From: JABMOW01 sp964409335
GTDB taxonomy: Bacteria; Fidelibacterota; Marinisomatia; SCGC-AAA003-L08; JACNLC01
Reading direction: 5' to 3'
NCBI GenBank assembly: GCA_964409335.1
Contig: CAYPCW010000013.1
Coordinates: forward strand, 1 to 49,841
Length of the DNA stretch: 49,841 nucleotides
A model generated the notes under the pieces. The model was not told the DNA's origin. It worked only from the letters and a program-made list of their open reading frames with translations, and ran no database searches. Shown one piece after another: positions 17,260 to 27,037 of the stretch. Each line of letters begins with the position of its first letter. The stretch's first letter is position 1. The position numbers and the translations under genes were made by a program.

Positions 17260-19224
17260 TCATGTGTTTAGAATAACAGACACCAACATTACGATATCCA
17301 GAATGTCTACTTGCTGATCATGAGTTAGATCGGCGGCACAAAATTCATGGGAAGTTAATTGGGCGTTTTCGAGAATCGCAGAGACCAGAAATACAATATC
17401 CAGAATATCAGTGGCTCCGTCTGCATTGATGTCGCCGGAGTGACAGGGTGAAAATGCCAGATGATAACATCCCCCGGTAGAGTTCCCCACGATCAATTGA
17501 TACTCTCCGGAATCCATAAATCCGCCACCCGTCATTTTGATATTCGCCCCCAATCGTGGAATCCAGAGGGATGTATCCGCTTCAAAAACCGGAGTGTGCG
17601 AGTCACCGGTATTGCGGAAAAAAGCAATGTTTTCATATTCTGAGCCTATCAACAAATCGCTATCCCCGTCCTCGTCAATATCCACCAACCAGGGTGCAGA
17701 ACGGGAGGAAACCGGCGCCGGATTGACCAGGGGTACACCCGGTAAGAACGAAAACGCCTCCGGAGTACCGATATTTTCATACCATTTCACATCTCCGGAT
17801 GTCTCTCCGCAAACCAGGTCCGGGTCGGAGTCCCCATCCAGATCGATGAGTACCGGGACGGCATGTCCCGTTAAATCGATATCCTGCAAAAGTACCCCTT
17901 CTCCGGAAAAGGTTGAGTTCTCCGGTGTGCCCGTGTTTTGAAAGTAGTACAGGAATCCATTGAAATTACCCACCAACACATCCTGGTCGCCGTCGTTGTC
18001 CATATCTGCAAACGCCGGTGAAAGGTTGTCTCCCAGGTTATTTCCCAAAAATTCAGGGTCTTCTTCAGACCAGGCGGGAATCCCGGCCGTGCCGGTGTTC
18101 AGGAAAAAATGTATTCGCCCCTGCCAGGGAAAAGCGGTGGGTTCAAAGCCGTTGCCAATAAATAAATCCAAGTCTCCGTCATTATCGATATCTGCCAATA
18201 CCGGCGAGGTGTCTGTCAGCAGATCTAATCCCCCTAAAAACCGGTTTGTCCGAAATTCATAATCTGGGGCTCCCTCTGAGCCTGTATTTTCATAATAGTA
18301 CAAATTATTGATCATTTGATTCCCGTAAGCGCCGGATAAAACGGATATGATCAGATCCGGGTCATGATCTCCGTCGATGTCGGTAAATCCAGGCATATTT
18401 TGGCCGGCAGTCATCACGGGATCGTTTTCAGGGAAGGATCTGGTAATATTGAAAATATCCATGACGGGGACGTCCGCCGACCCCAGATTCCAGATGATAT
18501 ACAAGCTCTGCGAAAAATAATCCCCCCAGCTCAGGTCTAAGTCTCCGTCATCATCCAGGTCAATAAACTGAAGTGCGCTAGCTCCATGCCGCGCGGCGCT
18601 GATGATGCTGATATTCTGCCATGCGTTGTTCATCCACTGAAATGCCGGCGCCCCTTCCAACCACCCCGTGTTTTCATAAAAGGTGACTGTTCCGACGTAA
18701 TTGCCGGTAAAAAAATCGGGATCTCCGTCGTTGTCGATATCAGCAAAGGTGGGCGTCATGAAGGGATCGCTGGTGACAGGTGTGCCGTCGGTTTGATTCA
18801 CGGGCACTCCGGTGAGCAAACCTCCGCCGATGTTTTCGTAGTACATGAGTCTGGATGAATGGATGGGGTGCTGCATCATCAGGTCCGGTAATCCGTCTCC
18901 ATTGAAGTCGTCAAAATAAAACCAGCTAACTGGCGGCAGATGTTGAAAATCGGTGGTCTCAAGGACAAAATCCGGGGTGTCGGGAGATCCGGCATTTCGA
19001 TAATACCTCAACCGTCCGTCGGTATCCAGCAGAAAAAAATCCGGGTCATCATCATCATCCCAGTCCAGTGATTGATTTTTAGGTTTGTTAAATCCGCCGA
19101 AAAAAGGATTTTCGACGGATTCGCCGGCAACCGTCACTTCAATGGGAATGTTTTGCAGACGGAATTCCTGCGGGAACAAGGGCGTCAGACATCCGATCAC
19201 CCATGCGGTGACAGCACATTTCAT
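17260..19224 (-). CDS. Secreted FG-GAP/VCBS repeat protein with C-terminal dockerin-like repeats
   Basis: Exported protein of 654 aa with a signal peptide (residues 1-19). It holds about ten FG-GAP/VCBS-type beta-propeller repeats, each with a D-x-D-x-D-G-D-x-D calcium loop (DIDNDGDPDFFTGN, DMDNDGDQDVLVGN, DIDEDGDSDLLIGS) followed by a YYxNTG strand. The last 65 residues are a pair of dockerin-type EF-hand motifs: GDINADGATDILDIVFLVSAIL and ADLTHDQQVDILDIVMLVSVIL. The propeller is likely extracellular and calcium-stabilised, for binding; the dockerin-like tail may be a surface anchor or assembly module. It is the last gene of the four-gene cytochrome/propeller run, 11 bases after the cytochrome gene. 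Confidence 0.88.
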   Translation of the reverse strand: MKCAVTAWVIGCLTPLFPQEFRLQNIPIEVTVAGESVENPFFGGFNKPKNQSLDWDDDDDPDFFLLDTDGRLRYYRNAGSPDTPDFVLETTDFQHLPPVSWFYFDDFNGDGLPDLMMQHPIHSSRLMYYENIGGGLLTGVPVNQTDGTPVTSDPFMTPTFADIDNDGDPDFFTGNYVGTVTFYENTGWLEGAPAFQWMNNAWQNISIISAARHGASALQFIDLDDDGDLDLSWGDYFSQSLYIIWNLGSADVPVMDIFNITRSFPENDPVMTAGQNMPGFTDIDGDHDPDLIISVLSGAYGNQMINNLYYYENTGSEGAPDYEFRTNRFLGGLDLLTDTSPVLADIDNDGDLDLFIGNGFEPTAFPWQGRIHFFLNTGTAGIPAWSEEDPEFLGNNLGDNLSPAFADMDNDGDQDVLVGNFNGFLYYFQNTGTPENSTFSGEGVLLQDIDLTGHAVPVLIDLDGDSDPDLVCGETSGDVKWYENIGTPEAFSFLPGVPLVNPAPVSSRSAPWLVDIDEDGDSDLLIGSEYENIAFFRNTGDSHTPVFEADTSLWIPRLGANIKMTGGGFMDSGEYQLIVGNSTGGCYHLAFSPCHSGDINADGATDILDIVFLVSAILENAQLTSHEFCAADLTHDQQVDILDIVMLVSVILNT

Positions 19225-19235
19225 CCTGGGATCGC

Positions 19236-20633
19236 CTATTGCGCGATAATCGTTTTTGTCAGTGACGCCATTTCGAAGACTGGAAGATTATCCAGCAAAT
19301 CCTCGTGACTTCCCTCCAGGGCAGACGGGTAAAAGGCGCGGAACCGCATTCTGGCGGATACCTGCAGTTCGCCGTTTATCCCCGCCGGAACGGTGAAGGC
19401 GTAGGTGTGGTACCGTCTCGAAAACGCACCCAAAGTGGCATTGATGATCCCATGGGTATCGGTGACACCGCTGATGGGATTCCCGGAGTCATCCAACAGT
19501 TGGGTCTTGAACAACAGCAGTTGGGGATCGCTGGTATCCAAATGGTCTCCCGGCGTCTCGATTTTACCCGATTGAAATAGTAATTCACCGTCGTGGGTCA
19601 CCGTCAGCTCCAGCCACGCTTCCCGGGCAAATGATACCCCGGAGGGTACGGAATGCGCCGTCAGACTGGTCACCGTGAAGGGCAGGCTCAACGCCTCGCC
19701 GGTATGTATGGTATCGGGAAAATTTTGATCCGGTTGTCCGACTGATATTTCAAGGGCTGTCTGTAACAGGTTTTGGACCGCACCGAAAACGGGACTGCTT
19801 TCCGCCGGTTGTGTCAGGTCGAGATCCACGCCGATAAAACGGTGGTCGTGGTGCCCGTCACCCGAAGGCGTCATATGACATGCCTGACATGCCAGACCGC
19901 CGCTCATGGCCAGACCCGGGATGCGGTTCCATTCAGTGAATGTAATTTCCGCCTCCACTCCCCGGATCACAAAATCGTGACAGGGCAGACAGATCTCCGA
20001 CCGTGAATAAATTGGGGTATACCGGGATCGATGGGCGGATGTGGACCCCGGCGTTTCCAGTGACCCATACTTGATGCCTTCACCGGGGTTGACGTGATAT
20101 TCCGCATTCCCGTTTACACTGTTCCCGGTAATTACGGTGTGGGACAGTCCGGTCACACTATGACAAATATCACATCCAATCCCGTCTTTCACGACTTCCG
20201 GCTGGTCGGAGGACATAAATTCGGTAGCGTTCCCAAAGCCTTCCAAAGAGACGCCGGTCATGAATGCGACTGGATTGTGACACTGAAGACAGAACCGTTC
20301 TCCCGTCTCCGGCCGGTTTAGCTGCTCACTCGTCCATCCGCTAAAAAAAACAGGGTCCTGCATGGCATAGGCATGCATAGACTGCTGCCATTCTGCATAG
20401 TGTTGCGGATGACACTCCTGGCAGGCGGATGACGGCTCGAAATCCGCTACACTCATTTCCGTGGATAAAATATGACCCGTCTCATCAACAGAATATCCTT
20501 TTTCAGGGAAACGATCCGGTAAATCAGCCTGGTTTGCCGGACTGTCTGAACACCCTGTCCATAATAGAAACGAAGTAAGGACAATCGTTTTAAACCGTTG
20601 ACTGTGGTAAAATATCTGATTGAATTTAATCAT
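19236..20633 (-). CDS. Multihaem (five CxxCH) cytochrome c lipoprotein
   Basis: Exported electron-transfer protein of 465 aa. The signal peptide ends in lipobox LWTGC (Cys28). Five c-type haem motifs are visible: CQECH (71-75), CLQCH (115-119), CDICH (154-158), CLPCH (215-219) and CQACH (249-253). The segment HPQHYAEWQQSMHAYAMQDP after the first motif resembles the cytochrome c554/c-family multihaem fold. The C-terminal 200 residues are beta-rich without haem sites. It probably sits on the outer or inner membrane facing the periplasm or exterior. The partner and electron acceptor are unknown. It starts 12 bases downstream of the YncE-like gene and is followed by the FG-GAP protein, so it is co-transcribed with propeller proteins. 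Confidence 0.9.
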   Translation of the reverse strand: MIKFNQIFYHSQRFKTIVLTSFLLWTGCSDSPANQADLPDRFPEKGYSVDETGHILSTEMSVADFEPSSACQECHPQHYAEWQQSMHAYAMQDPVFFSGWTSEQLNRPETGERFCLQCHNPVAFMTGVSLEGFGNATEFMSSDQPEVVKDGIGCDICHSVTGLSHTVITGNSVNGNAEYHVNPGEGIKYGSLETPGSTSAHRSRYTPIYSRSEICLPCHDFVIRGVEAEITFTEWNRIPGLAMSGGLACQACHMTPSGDGHHDHRFIGVDLDLTQPAESSPVFGAVQNLLQTALEISVGQPDQNFPDTIHTGEALSLPFTVTSLTAHSVPSGVSFAREAWLELTVTHDGELLFQSGKIETPGDHLDTSDPQLLLFKTQLLDDSGNPISGVTDTHGIINATLGAFSRRYHTYAFTVPAGINGELQVSARMRFRAFYPSALEGSHEDLLDNLPVFEMASLTKTIIAQ

Positions 20634-20645
20634 CCTGGAAATATC

Positions 20646-21827
20646 TCAATTATTTTTCATGACAGCTACCCCGCCGGCCAATACCATGTCCGGATTATCG
20701 GATAACCATACGCTTGAAATGATTTCACCCGTCTGGGCGTTCAGTGCATACAATATTCCATTGGATCGTGAGGTGATGTACACCCGGCTCTCGTCTGCCG
20801 AAATATCGATCCCATGGAGCGTATGAAATTCAGGTGACCGGAAAATCCACTCCAGGTGCAGTTCATCCTGATCATACCGAACACAGGCGATCCCCGCACT
20901 GGAACCCACCTGTCCATCACCGGAAAGAACGATGAAAACGTTATCCGAAGCCGGTGATTTGACCGCATGCCAGGGCCTGGAATGCCAGTTGAACTGAAGA
21001 GTATCCGTTGATGTCATCGTAGGCGTGTCCCAAAGTTGAACGATCCCCGGGATCTGTGTTTCTGTGCCGGAATAGGGGTCCATCCATATCCCCGCTGAAC
21101 ATGCGGCTATGATCTTCCCCGGAGCGACTGTCACACACTGGATTGATTTCAATCGCTGGATTTCCACATAGGGCGGCGCAGAGGCCTGACCGTCCATCAC
21201 AGCGCCGGTGACGATACCCGATGTGAGATCAATTTTATAAATCCAGTCAGCCGTATTACTGGTGGTGACGATCACGCCGGTTGCAGGATCAATGGTGATG
21301 CCATGGGGAGCGGGAGAATTGACTGAAAACTCCCCCACAAGCTGGAGGCTTCCCTGGGAATAATCGATTTCCTGGATGACCTGTGATACGGCACCGGTCA
21401 TCATCCCGCCCATGGGCATCATACGGGAACAGAATAATCGTTTCTGCAACGGGTCGAGAGCCATGAGTGCCGGCGAATCACCCACTTGTACCGTATCCAC
21501 CAGCATGTCGGCGCCCAGATCATACATCGCAACGTATCCGCTCGCAATCAGCGTGACAAACCAAAATCCGTTATCTTCATCGATGATAACAAAATGGGGG
21601 GTGTTTACCGATTCACCCGGTGTAAAATCTGTGTCAACCGTACGAATCAACTCGAGGTTTTCCGCATCATATACCGCAACCTGATCCAGCCCCTGAAGGG
21701 TAACATATAATTTTGTGAAAGAACCATTCTGATGGCTACTGTCGGCGTCAAAAATGCCGCAGCCCGAACCCAGCAATAAAATCATGATTCCAATGCCTGT
21801 CTTCACCAACTGCCTCTCAATTTTCAT
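20646..21827 (-). CDS. YncE-like beta-propeller lipoprotein
   Basis: Lipoprotein of 393 aa; the signal peptide IGIMILLLGSGC contains a clear lipobox (Cys23). The body reads as a seven-bladed YncE/YVTN-type propeller: KLYVTLQGLDQVAVYDAENLELIRTVDT, GYVAMYDLGADMLVDTVQVGDSP, then similar blades to the C-terminal YALNAQTGEIISSV. The role is unknown; related propellers accompany metal- or redox-handling systems. Its start overlaps the end of the upstream LVIVD gene by four bases (ATGA), and the five-haem cytochrome follows 12 bases later. This suggests a single envelope complex or pathway. Confidence 0.85.
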   Translation of the reverse strand: MKIERQLVKTGIGIMILLLGSGCGIFDADSSHQNGSFTKLYVTLQGLDQVAVYDAENLELIRTVDTDFTPGESVNTPHFVIIDEDNGFWFVTLIASGYVAMYDLGADMLVDTVQVGDSPALMALDPLQKRLFCSRMMPMGGMMTGAVSQVIQEIDYSQGSLQLVGEFSVNSPAPHGITIDPATGVIVTTSNTADWIYKIDLTSGIVTGAVMDGQASAPPYVEIQRLKSIQCVTVAPGKIIAACSAGIWMDPYSGTETQIPGIVQLWDTPTMTSTDTLQFNWHSRPWHAVKSPASDNVFIVLSGDGQVGSSAGIACVRYDQDELHLEWIFRSPEFHTLHGIDISADESRVYITSRSNGILYALNAQTGEIISSVWLSDNPDMVLAGGVAVMKNN

Positions 21828-24145
21828 TCACTGCCCGCCAAAATATAAATGATGGACGCTACGATGTCCAGCACATCCAGAACGCCATCGCCATTGATGT
21901 CGCCCACCTGTAATTGGAACGGAGTCGGGGATCCTTCCAGAATGACGTCAATCATCATTATGATGTCCAATATATCAAAGGAACCGTCCTGGTTCAAGTC
22001 GCCTGTGATGACCGGGAACGCAACAACGGCGTTCAGTTCTATCTCATCGACATGAAAACCATCGGCATTGTTGGATCCATCGGTGACCAACTGGAATCGC
22101 AGATAAATGCTGTCCATTCCGGGTCCCGTCCAATCGGAAATATCGATGATTTCCTGGGTCATCCAGGTTTGCCACCCGTTATAGACGCTCAGGGTTTCCC
22201 AATTCTCGCCATCAGAGGAAATTTTTACGTATCCGTAATCTTGATTGGGTATGGCAAAGATCGCCTTGTAGAACCTTAATTCGGCGGATTGATACGGAGT
22301 CAGATCAAAGGGGACATTGTTGATGACAGACGTATCGGAGTTCGGCAGATAAGGACCGTTTGGACTGTCGTGAGCGGCATGGGACAGGTTCACCCCCCAA
22401 CTTGAAACACCCCAGTTTCCGTCGGAGGTCCACTTGCCAAGCCCGTTTTCAAAGTCATCTACCATTTCATACCCCCCAACACCGATATGATAGACATCTG
22501 ATATTATCATGTTGTTCTGAGAGGATGAATCCCAGCATTTCACACGGTAGTAAATGTCCGATGGAATCGGCAAATTTTCCCAAATGATCGTGCCTGAGTA
22601 GGTATCCGATTCATTTTCTGAAGATACAAAGTCCATTGGGATTTCGATCTCGGTTTCGCCATTTATTGCGTAATCCAGCGCCATGGCTCCGATCCCGATA
22701 TTATCAGATGCGACAGCGGTAACCGGGTAACTGCCGGTAGCGTTGATAAATCCCAAATTATCTCCATGAGAGACATGCTGTAATTGAGGAGGCTCGAAAT
22801 CGGGTCCCAAATGGAAAGCGAATGCCGCATTGGGAGCTCCGTACGGTTCGGTAACTTCATCGCCGTCGGTTGTGAGAACTGTGAAGTAATAGTTAAACTC
22901 TCCGTTGTCCATCGGGTTGGGCATTTGTGCACTATACTCATCCGGGTTGCCTGTGGCGGTCATGGGGGTTGACGACGTAAAACTGCCTTCCAGTCCGGAT
23001 ACCACGGTTACGCTGTTCACTTCCAGCTGAAAGGCGGGTCCCGCCCATACGGATACCGTAACCGGGATGGGATTTTCGATATCTTCAGAATCTCCTAATT
23101 GGGTGTGATTGAACCCGGCCACCAAGGGGTATGACAAAACCGATAAACCGGAACCGTTCATGTTGCTGGCAAAGATCATTCCGGAGGATGAGAAAGGATA
23201 GACCCCCCAGTTCCCCTCATACAGGCCGGTATCCGGGGGATAGGGGTCGTAATACCCCACTTCAACGGGATTGGTTGGATCAGAGACATCCACGATTCGG
23301 GTCCCATGCACATAATAGGACAGATACATGAGTCCGTCCCGCTCAAATACATTGTGAACGGACTGATGATCATCCGCCTGTACGACAAAATCGGAAATGT
23401 GGTTGATATTGGACAGGTTGGTGATATCGAATATACGGATGTATCCGTCGGCCATTTCGGATGCCACATACAGGATCTGTTCATTCTCCGATACCCAGGT
23501 GGCGTGAGAATGGGGAATATTCCAAATGATCGCCAGGTTTTGAATATTGCTTTTATTCGCCACATCCAGGATGTATACTTTATCGGTTTCAATGGCAGCG
23601 GCATAGGCAATATTATTTTTTACATAAAGATCGTGGACGTAGGTGACTTCCCAACTGCCAACTTCCACCGGTTGAACGGGATTGCTCAGGTCTAATATCC
23701 GGATTCCTCCCGACCCTAAATTTGATCCGGCAATGTATGCGTATCCGTCGTCGATGTACAGGTTGTGTGCCGTCCAAAAACCAAAATACTGGGCAGCGAG
23801 TTGGGGGTTCCAGGGGTCGGATAAATCAATGATGTCCAGACCATTGCCGGTTTCGTTGGTTACATACGCATAGTGATCGTAAATCTTCAGATCCCGCCAG
23901 ATGGACCCGGCACCGGGGATAAATCCGGTTTCAACGGGGTTTGCCGGATTGGTGGAGACATCAATAATGTATGTCCCGTCATGTCCGCCGACCAGCGCGA
24001 ATTCATCTCCTTCCGGAGTCTCGTATCCCCAGATATCCGATGTGTAATCGTAGGGCAATTGCCCCACCAGACGAACATTGTAGGCTTCCCCGGCAAAGGT
24101 TATGCCCAATATTCCTATTAAAAAAAGTGTCAATCCTGGTTTCAT
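21824..24145 (-). CDS. LVIVD-repeat / choice-of-anchor B protein with dockerin-like C-terminus
   Basis: Exported protein of 773 aa from the chosen start. The signal peptide is MKPGLTLFLIGILGITFAGEA. LVIVD repeats follow over about residues 40-350, in the form YAYVTNETGNGLDIIDLSDPWNPQ and GIRILDLSNPVQPVEVGSW (choice-of-anchor B type). Then come Ig-like stretches, a jelly-roll-like segment (DDFENGLGKWTSDGNWG) and two dockerin-type motifs, GDLNQDGSFDILDIIMMIDVIL and GDINGDGVLDVLDIVASIIYIL. I use the ATG at 24145 because the signal peptide begins there and AAGGG precedes it; the longer frame to 24229 overlaps the neighbour. It is the first gene of the propeller/cytochrome run. Function is unknown; an extracellular binding scaffold is likely. 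Confidence 0.86.
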   Translation of the reverse strand: MKPGLTLFLIGILGITFAGEAYNVRLVGQLPYDYTSDIWGYETPEGDEFALVGGHDGTYIIDVSTNPANPVETGFIPGAGSIWRDLKIYDHYAYVTNETGNGLDIIDLSDPWNPQLAAQYFGFWTAHNLYIDDGYAYIAGSNLGSGGIRILDLSNPVQPVEVGSWEVTYVHDLYVKNNIAYAAAIETDKVYILDVANKSNIQNLAIIWNIPHSHATWVSENEQILYVASEMADGYIRIFDITNLSNINHISDFVVQADDHQSVHNVFERDGLMYLSYYVHGTRIVDVSDPTNPVEVGYYDPYPPDTGLYEGNWGVYPFSSSGMIFASNMNGSGLSVLSYPLVAGFNHTQLGDSEDIENPIPVTVSVWAGPAFQLEVNSVTVVSGLEGSFTSSTPMTATGNPDEYSAQMPNPMDNGEFNYYFTVLTTDGDEVTEPYGAPNAAFAFHLGPDFEPPQLQHVSHGDNLGFINATGSYPVTAVASDNIGIGAMALDYAINGETEIEIPMDFVSSENESDTYSGTIIWENLPIPSDIYYRVKCWDSSSQNNMIISDVYHIGVGGYEMVDDFENGLGKWTSDGNWGVSSWGVNLSHAAHDSPNGPYLPNSDTSVINNVPFDLTPYQSAELRFYKAIFAIPNQDYGYVKISSDGENWETLSVYNGWQTWMTQEIIDISDWTGPGMDSIYLRFQLVTDGSNNADGFHVDEIELNAVVAFPVITGDLNQDGSFDILDIIMMIDVILEGSPTPFQLQVGDINGDGVLDVLDIVASIIYILAGSE

Positions 24146-24194
24146 ATGTCCCTTTGTTATTGTTGCGGAGACCGTCCGGCAGCTGCCGGATGTT

Positions 24195-25739
24195 TTATGC
24201 GGGATGATCATTGAGCCATTGTACTCCACGGGCGGTGGTTTTGTACTTTTGCCTGGGGCTGTTCGGCTTACCGGGTATCGTCATTGCGATCAGCTTTTGT
24301 CGTAGGATCGGCCACAGAATCGTCTGTCTGAAATGTTTACGGTCTTTGATATAGATATAATCCTGTATTTCGCTTCGGGTTTTGGGGTTGCGGCAAAAGT
24401 TAAGGATCGCCGGCCAGTAGGAGCCTTTCCCCTGACTTGCCGGAGATTGAACCGGCGCAGGTTCCCGGGATACGCCGTACACAGAGGGCGCTTCTTCTTC
24501 GCCACGGTTGTTCATGATCGTCCCCGTTCGTTCCCGCTCCCATCGCAAAATGATGCCTATGTATTCCGTATGATCGAAGAGTTCCAACACCGGAAGATTG
24601 TATTCTTCCAACAACTCGTCATAGTGATTGATGCGCGGCAACCAGTTTGAAAGTTCCCCGGAAAGGTAGAATAGTTTTGCCAGCAGTGGATTTGACGGAA
24701 CCGGGTTTCCCTCCGATCCCGTGGTTTTCTGGGAATACCACCTTGAAAGATTTCCCGGAATGATTAATTCTGTGTGGTCGTTAAAAATAAGCACGGCAAT
24801 CGGGTCCTGCATCGCGTATTCACGGTGGATAATCGCATCCCGTATCAACTCGGAAATCAGCATGGTGATGACTTGTTTTTTCTCCGCCCAGTTTTCTCCC
24901 GGTCGGCTGGTTTGAACCAGATTCCGGGTGAGAAATTCATTGACCAAAATGTACTGATTGAAAAGATTACCGCCTATTTTTTCACTTCCTACCACTTTTC
25001 CGGTTTCGTCAATACCCTCGATCCGTTGACAAATGATATGTGCCTGTGGAAACCATTCATCGATGCCGATCCCAAAACACAAGATAGCCGCGGTATTAAT
25101 TTTATTGTGTGACAATAATCCCAGTTTTTGCATGATTTCGTGTTCGTCAAATTGTTGATCATTAGAAAAAATATCCCCAAAGTCTGCTTTGGAGAGATAA
25201 CCGTCGAACTGCGCCTGGTTGATCCCCCTGTGATAACCGGTGTGTGCTTTCGAGTCGAAATGCTCAACGAGCTTGCTGGAATGCATGAAAATTTTAATCT
25301 CATGCGGGAACAGGGAGACATTGGAGCTTCCCATCCGTTTGAAGTATTTTCCATCTAAAAAATAGGGTTTATCGGAGGCCTGAATAATCTCTGCACAGAC
25401 CACATCTCTTCCATCAATTTTTTTTACGGTGATCCGTGGAAAAAGCGGGGGTGAAATATGCAGAAAAATTGCCGTCATGAGTTTTCTGGGTTTTTTAATA
25501 TGTGCGGTGTCGCCTACCACAAACCCGCTTTCGTCAATACCGAAGTACACAGTACCCTTACCTGAGTTCGCAAAGGCACAGATATCTTCGAGTACATGCC
25601 CGATATGATCAACGGATAAAACCGTTTTGACAGTCTCTGAATCCCGAAATCGTACGACATCGGATGCCCACTCGTTAAAATTTGACAAATCCCGGCTCAT
25701 TAATTTTTTATGGTTCATCGATATCTGCGGATGCTCCAT
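24195..25739 (-). CDS. ATP-binding protein with AlbA_2 (Schlafen-type) domain and C-terminal winged helix
   Basis: Cytoplasmic protein of 514 aa. The N-terminal AlbA_2 domain (about 25-160) contains the family core: a divergent ESETVKTVL-type start, ICAFANSGKGTVYFGIDESGFVVG, and KYFKRMGSSNV. The middle region has SELIRDAIIHREYAMQDPIAVLIF and LIIPGNLSRW, matching the HATPase_c_4 motif (EALxNAxxHRDY, NPG). The last 90 residues form a winged helix (NPKTRSEIQDYIYIKDRKHFRQTILWPILRQKLIAMTIPGKP). Such proteins are probable transcriptional regulators. Its ATG overlaps the upstream amidohydrolase stop by one base (TAATG), so the two are co-translated. Whether it regulates this operon is a guess. Confidence 0.85.
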   Translation of the reverse strand: MEHPQISMNHKKLMSRDLSNFNEWASDVVRFRDSETVKTVLSVDHIGHVLEDICAFANSGKGTVYFGIDESGFVVGDTAHIKKPRKLMTAIFLHISPPLFPRITVKKIDGRDVVCAEIIQASDKPYFLDGKYFKRMGSSNVSLFPHEIKIFMHSSKLVEHFDSKAHTGYHRGINQAQFDGYLSKADFGDIFSNDQQFDEHEIMQKLGLLSHNKINTAAILCFGIGIDEWFPQAHIICQRIEGIDETGKVVGSEKIGGNLFNQYILVNEFLTRNLVQTSRPGENWAEKKQVITMLISELIRDAIIHREYAMQDPIAVLIFNDHTELIIPGNLSRWYSQKTTGSEGNPVPSNPLLAKLFYLSGELSNWLPRINHYDELLEEYNLPVLELFDHTEYIGIILRWERERTGTIMNNRGEEEAPSVYGVSREPAPVQSPASQGKGSYWPAILNFCRNPKTRSEIQDYIYIKDRKHFRQTILWPILRQKLIAMTIPGKPNSPRQKYKTTARGVQWLNDHPA

Positions 25740-27037
25740 TACCTGTTTTGCTGCTGCAAATATTTTTGTCTGTATTTTTCATACAATGATTTATGTTTAT
25801 CTCCTAAATCAATGAGTTTACCTTCAATGAAGGCGATTTCCACATGGGTGGTGATCTCCAAAGGATCGCCATCGGTGATGATGATCGTTGCATCTTTTCC
25901 GATTTCCAAACTGCCGGTCCGGTCCCCGATCCCGAGAATTTCTGCTGCGTATATTGTGACCGATTTCAACGCTTCGTCTTTGGGCAGTCCATGGGCGGCA
26001 GCCATGGCCGCCTCATAGGGTACATTCCGCTGGTGGGGCGCTTCAAAAGAACCCGGGGACGCGCCAACACAAAATTTTACCCCGCCTTTTAGGAGCAGCG
26101 AGGGTACCGCATACTTTATATTGGTTGATTCACTCCGCCGTATGGGCGTGGAGAGGGGGTTTTCGAAAATCACGGGGAAATTATTATCTTTTAACAACTC
26201 TGTAGTCCGCCAACTGTCTGCGCCACCCACCAATACCATGTTCACATCGTTCCGTTTGCACCACTCAACAGCCGCTTTAATTTGAAGCACGCGATTTGCG
26301 TGAATAAAAAACGGGATATCCTTCCTCAAAGCCGGGAGCATGGCTTCCCACCGGTAGTCTGTGCCGCTGTTGGCGTGGTTCTCGCCGGCAATCATATACG
26401 CCCGGGCATCCGCCATCATATCATCCAGTTGTTTCATTTGAATATCACGTGGATTTTTCTGCTTTTCCCCGGGGGGGTTCGGAGCGGATTTGTCGATTTT
26501 CATTGAGGGCCATCGTATGTGAATCCCCACAGGGGCGCTGAGAACACAGTCTTCCCACGTCCATCCGTCCAGTTCCATCACCGCCGACGTCCCGGATACC
26601 CGTCCACCATCCGGAACAACATGTGCGAGCAGTACGCCGTTTGACCGGGTAACGGGGATGGACTCAGAGTCCGGATTGTAAGCCCGCTCTGCCCGAACAT
26701 TGGGGTTCAACCATCCGGTTTCCCGGTGGTCTTCGGTGGCACGTATAGCGCTGATCTCTGTCAGACCGAGGGTCGTCCCGGCTGAAATAAGTCCCGGATA
26801 AACATGCATGCCTGATATGTCCCACTCATCTGTTTCCGGTGGCGGTGTTATATCCCTTCCCAGTTGAGTGATTTTTCCTTTTTCAAACAGGATATTGCCT
26901 GTAAAATCGGGTTGGGTCACCGGGTGTATGGTAGCATTCGTCAATAAGATAGGGGTACTTTGGGGGGGCGCCGGTATCTGATCGGACGACATTAGAAACA
27001 TCGTCAATACCATGAGATGAATGAACTGATGTCTCAT
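25739..27037 (-). CDS. Amidohydrolase-family protein, probably lacking the usual metal site
   Basis: Exported member of the amidohydrolase superfamily, 432 aa from the ATG at 27037, which overlaps the upstream stop as ATGA. The signal peptide is MRHQFIHLMVLTMFLMSS. The beta-sandwich and barrel layout is kept: ILLTNATIHPVT, HVYPGLISAGTTLGL, FFIHANRVLQIKAAVEWCKRN, SVTIYAAEILGIGDRTGSLEIGKDATIIITDGDP. Where active enzymes carry the metal-binding HxH after PGLID, this one has SAGTT, and the catalytic Asp region is replaced by CVGASPGSF. It is likely a non-catalytic partner of the larger amidohydrolase before it. The frame to 27058 adds only seven residues before the signal peptide. Confidence 0.85.
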   Translation of the reverse strand: MRHQFIHLMVLTMFLMSSDQIPAPPQSTPILLTNATIHPVTQPDFTGNILFEKGKITQLGRDITPPPETDEWDISGMHVYPGLISAGTTLGLTEISAIRATEDHRETGWLNPNVRAERAYNPDSESIPVTRSNGVLLAHVVPDGGRVSGTSAVMELDGWTWEDCVLSAPVGIHIRWPSMKIDKSAPNPPGEKQKNPRDIQMKQLDDMMADARAYMIAGENHANSGTDYRWEAMLPALRKDIPFFIHANRVLQIKAAVEWCKRNDVNMVLVGGADSWRTTELLKDNNFPVIFENPLSTPIRRSESTNIKYAVPSLLLKGGVKFCVGASPGSFEAPHQRNVPYEAAMAAAHGLPKDEALKSVTIYAAEILGIGDRTGSLEIGKDATIIITDGDPLEITTHVEIAFIEGKLIDLGDKHKSLYEKYRQKYLQQQNR

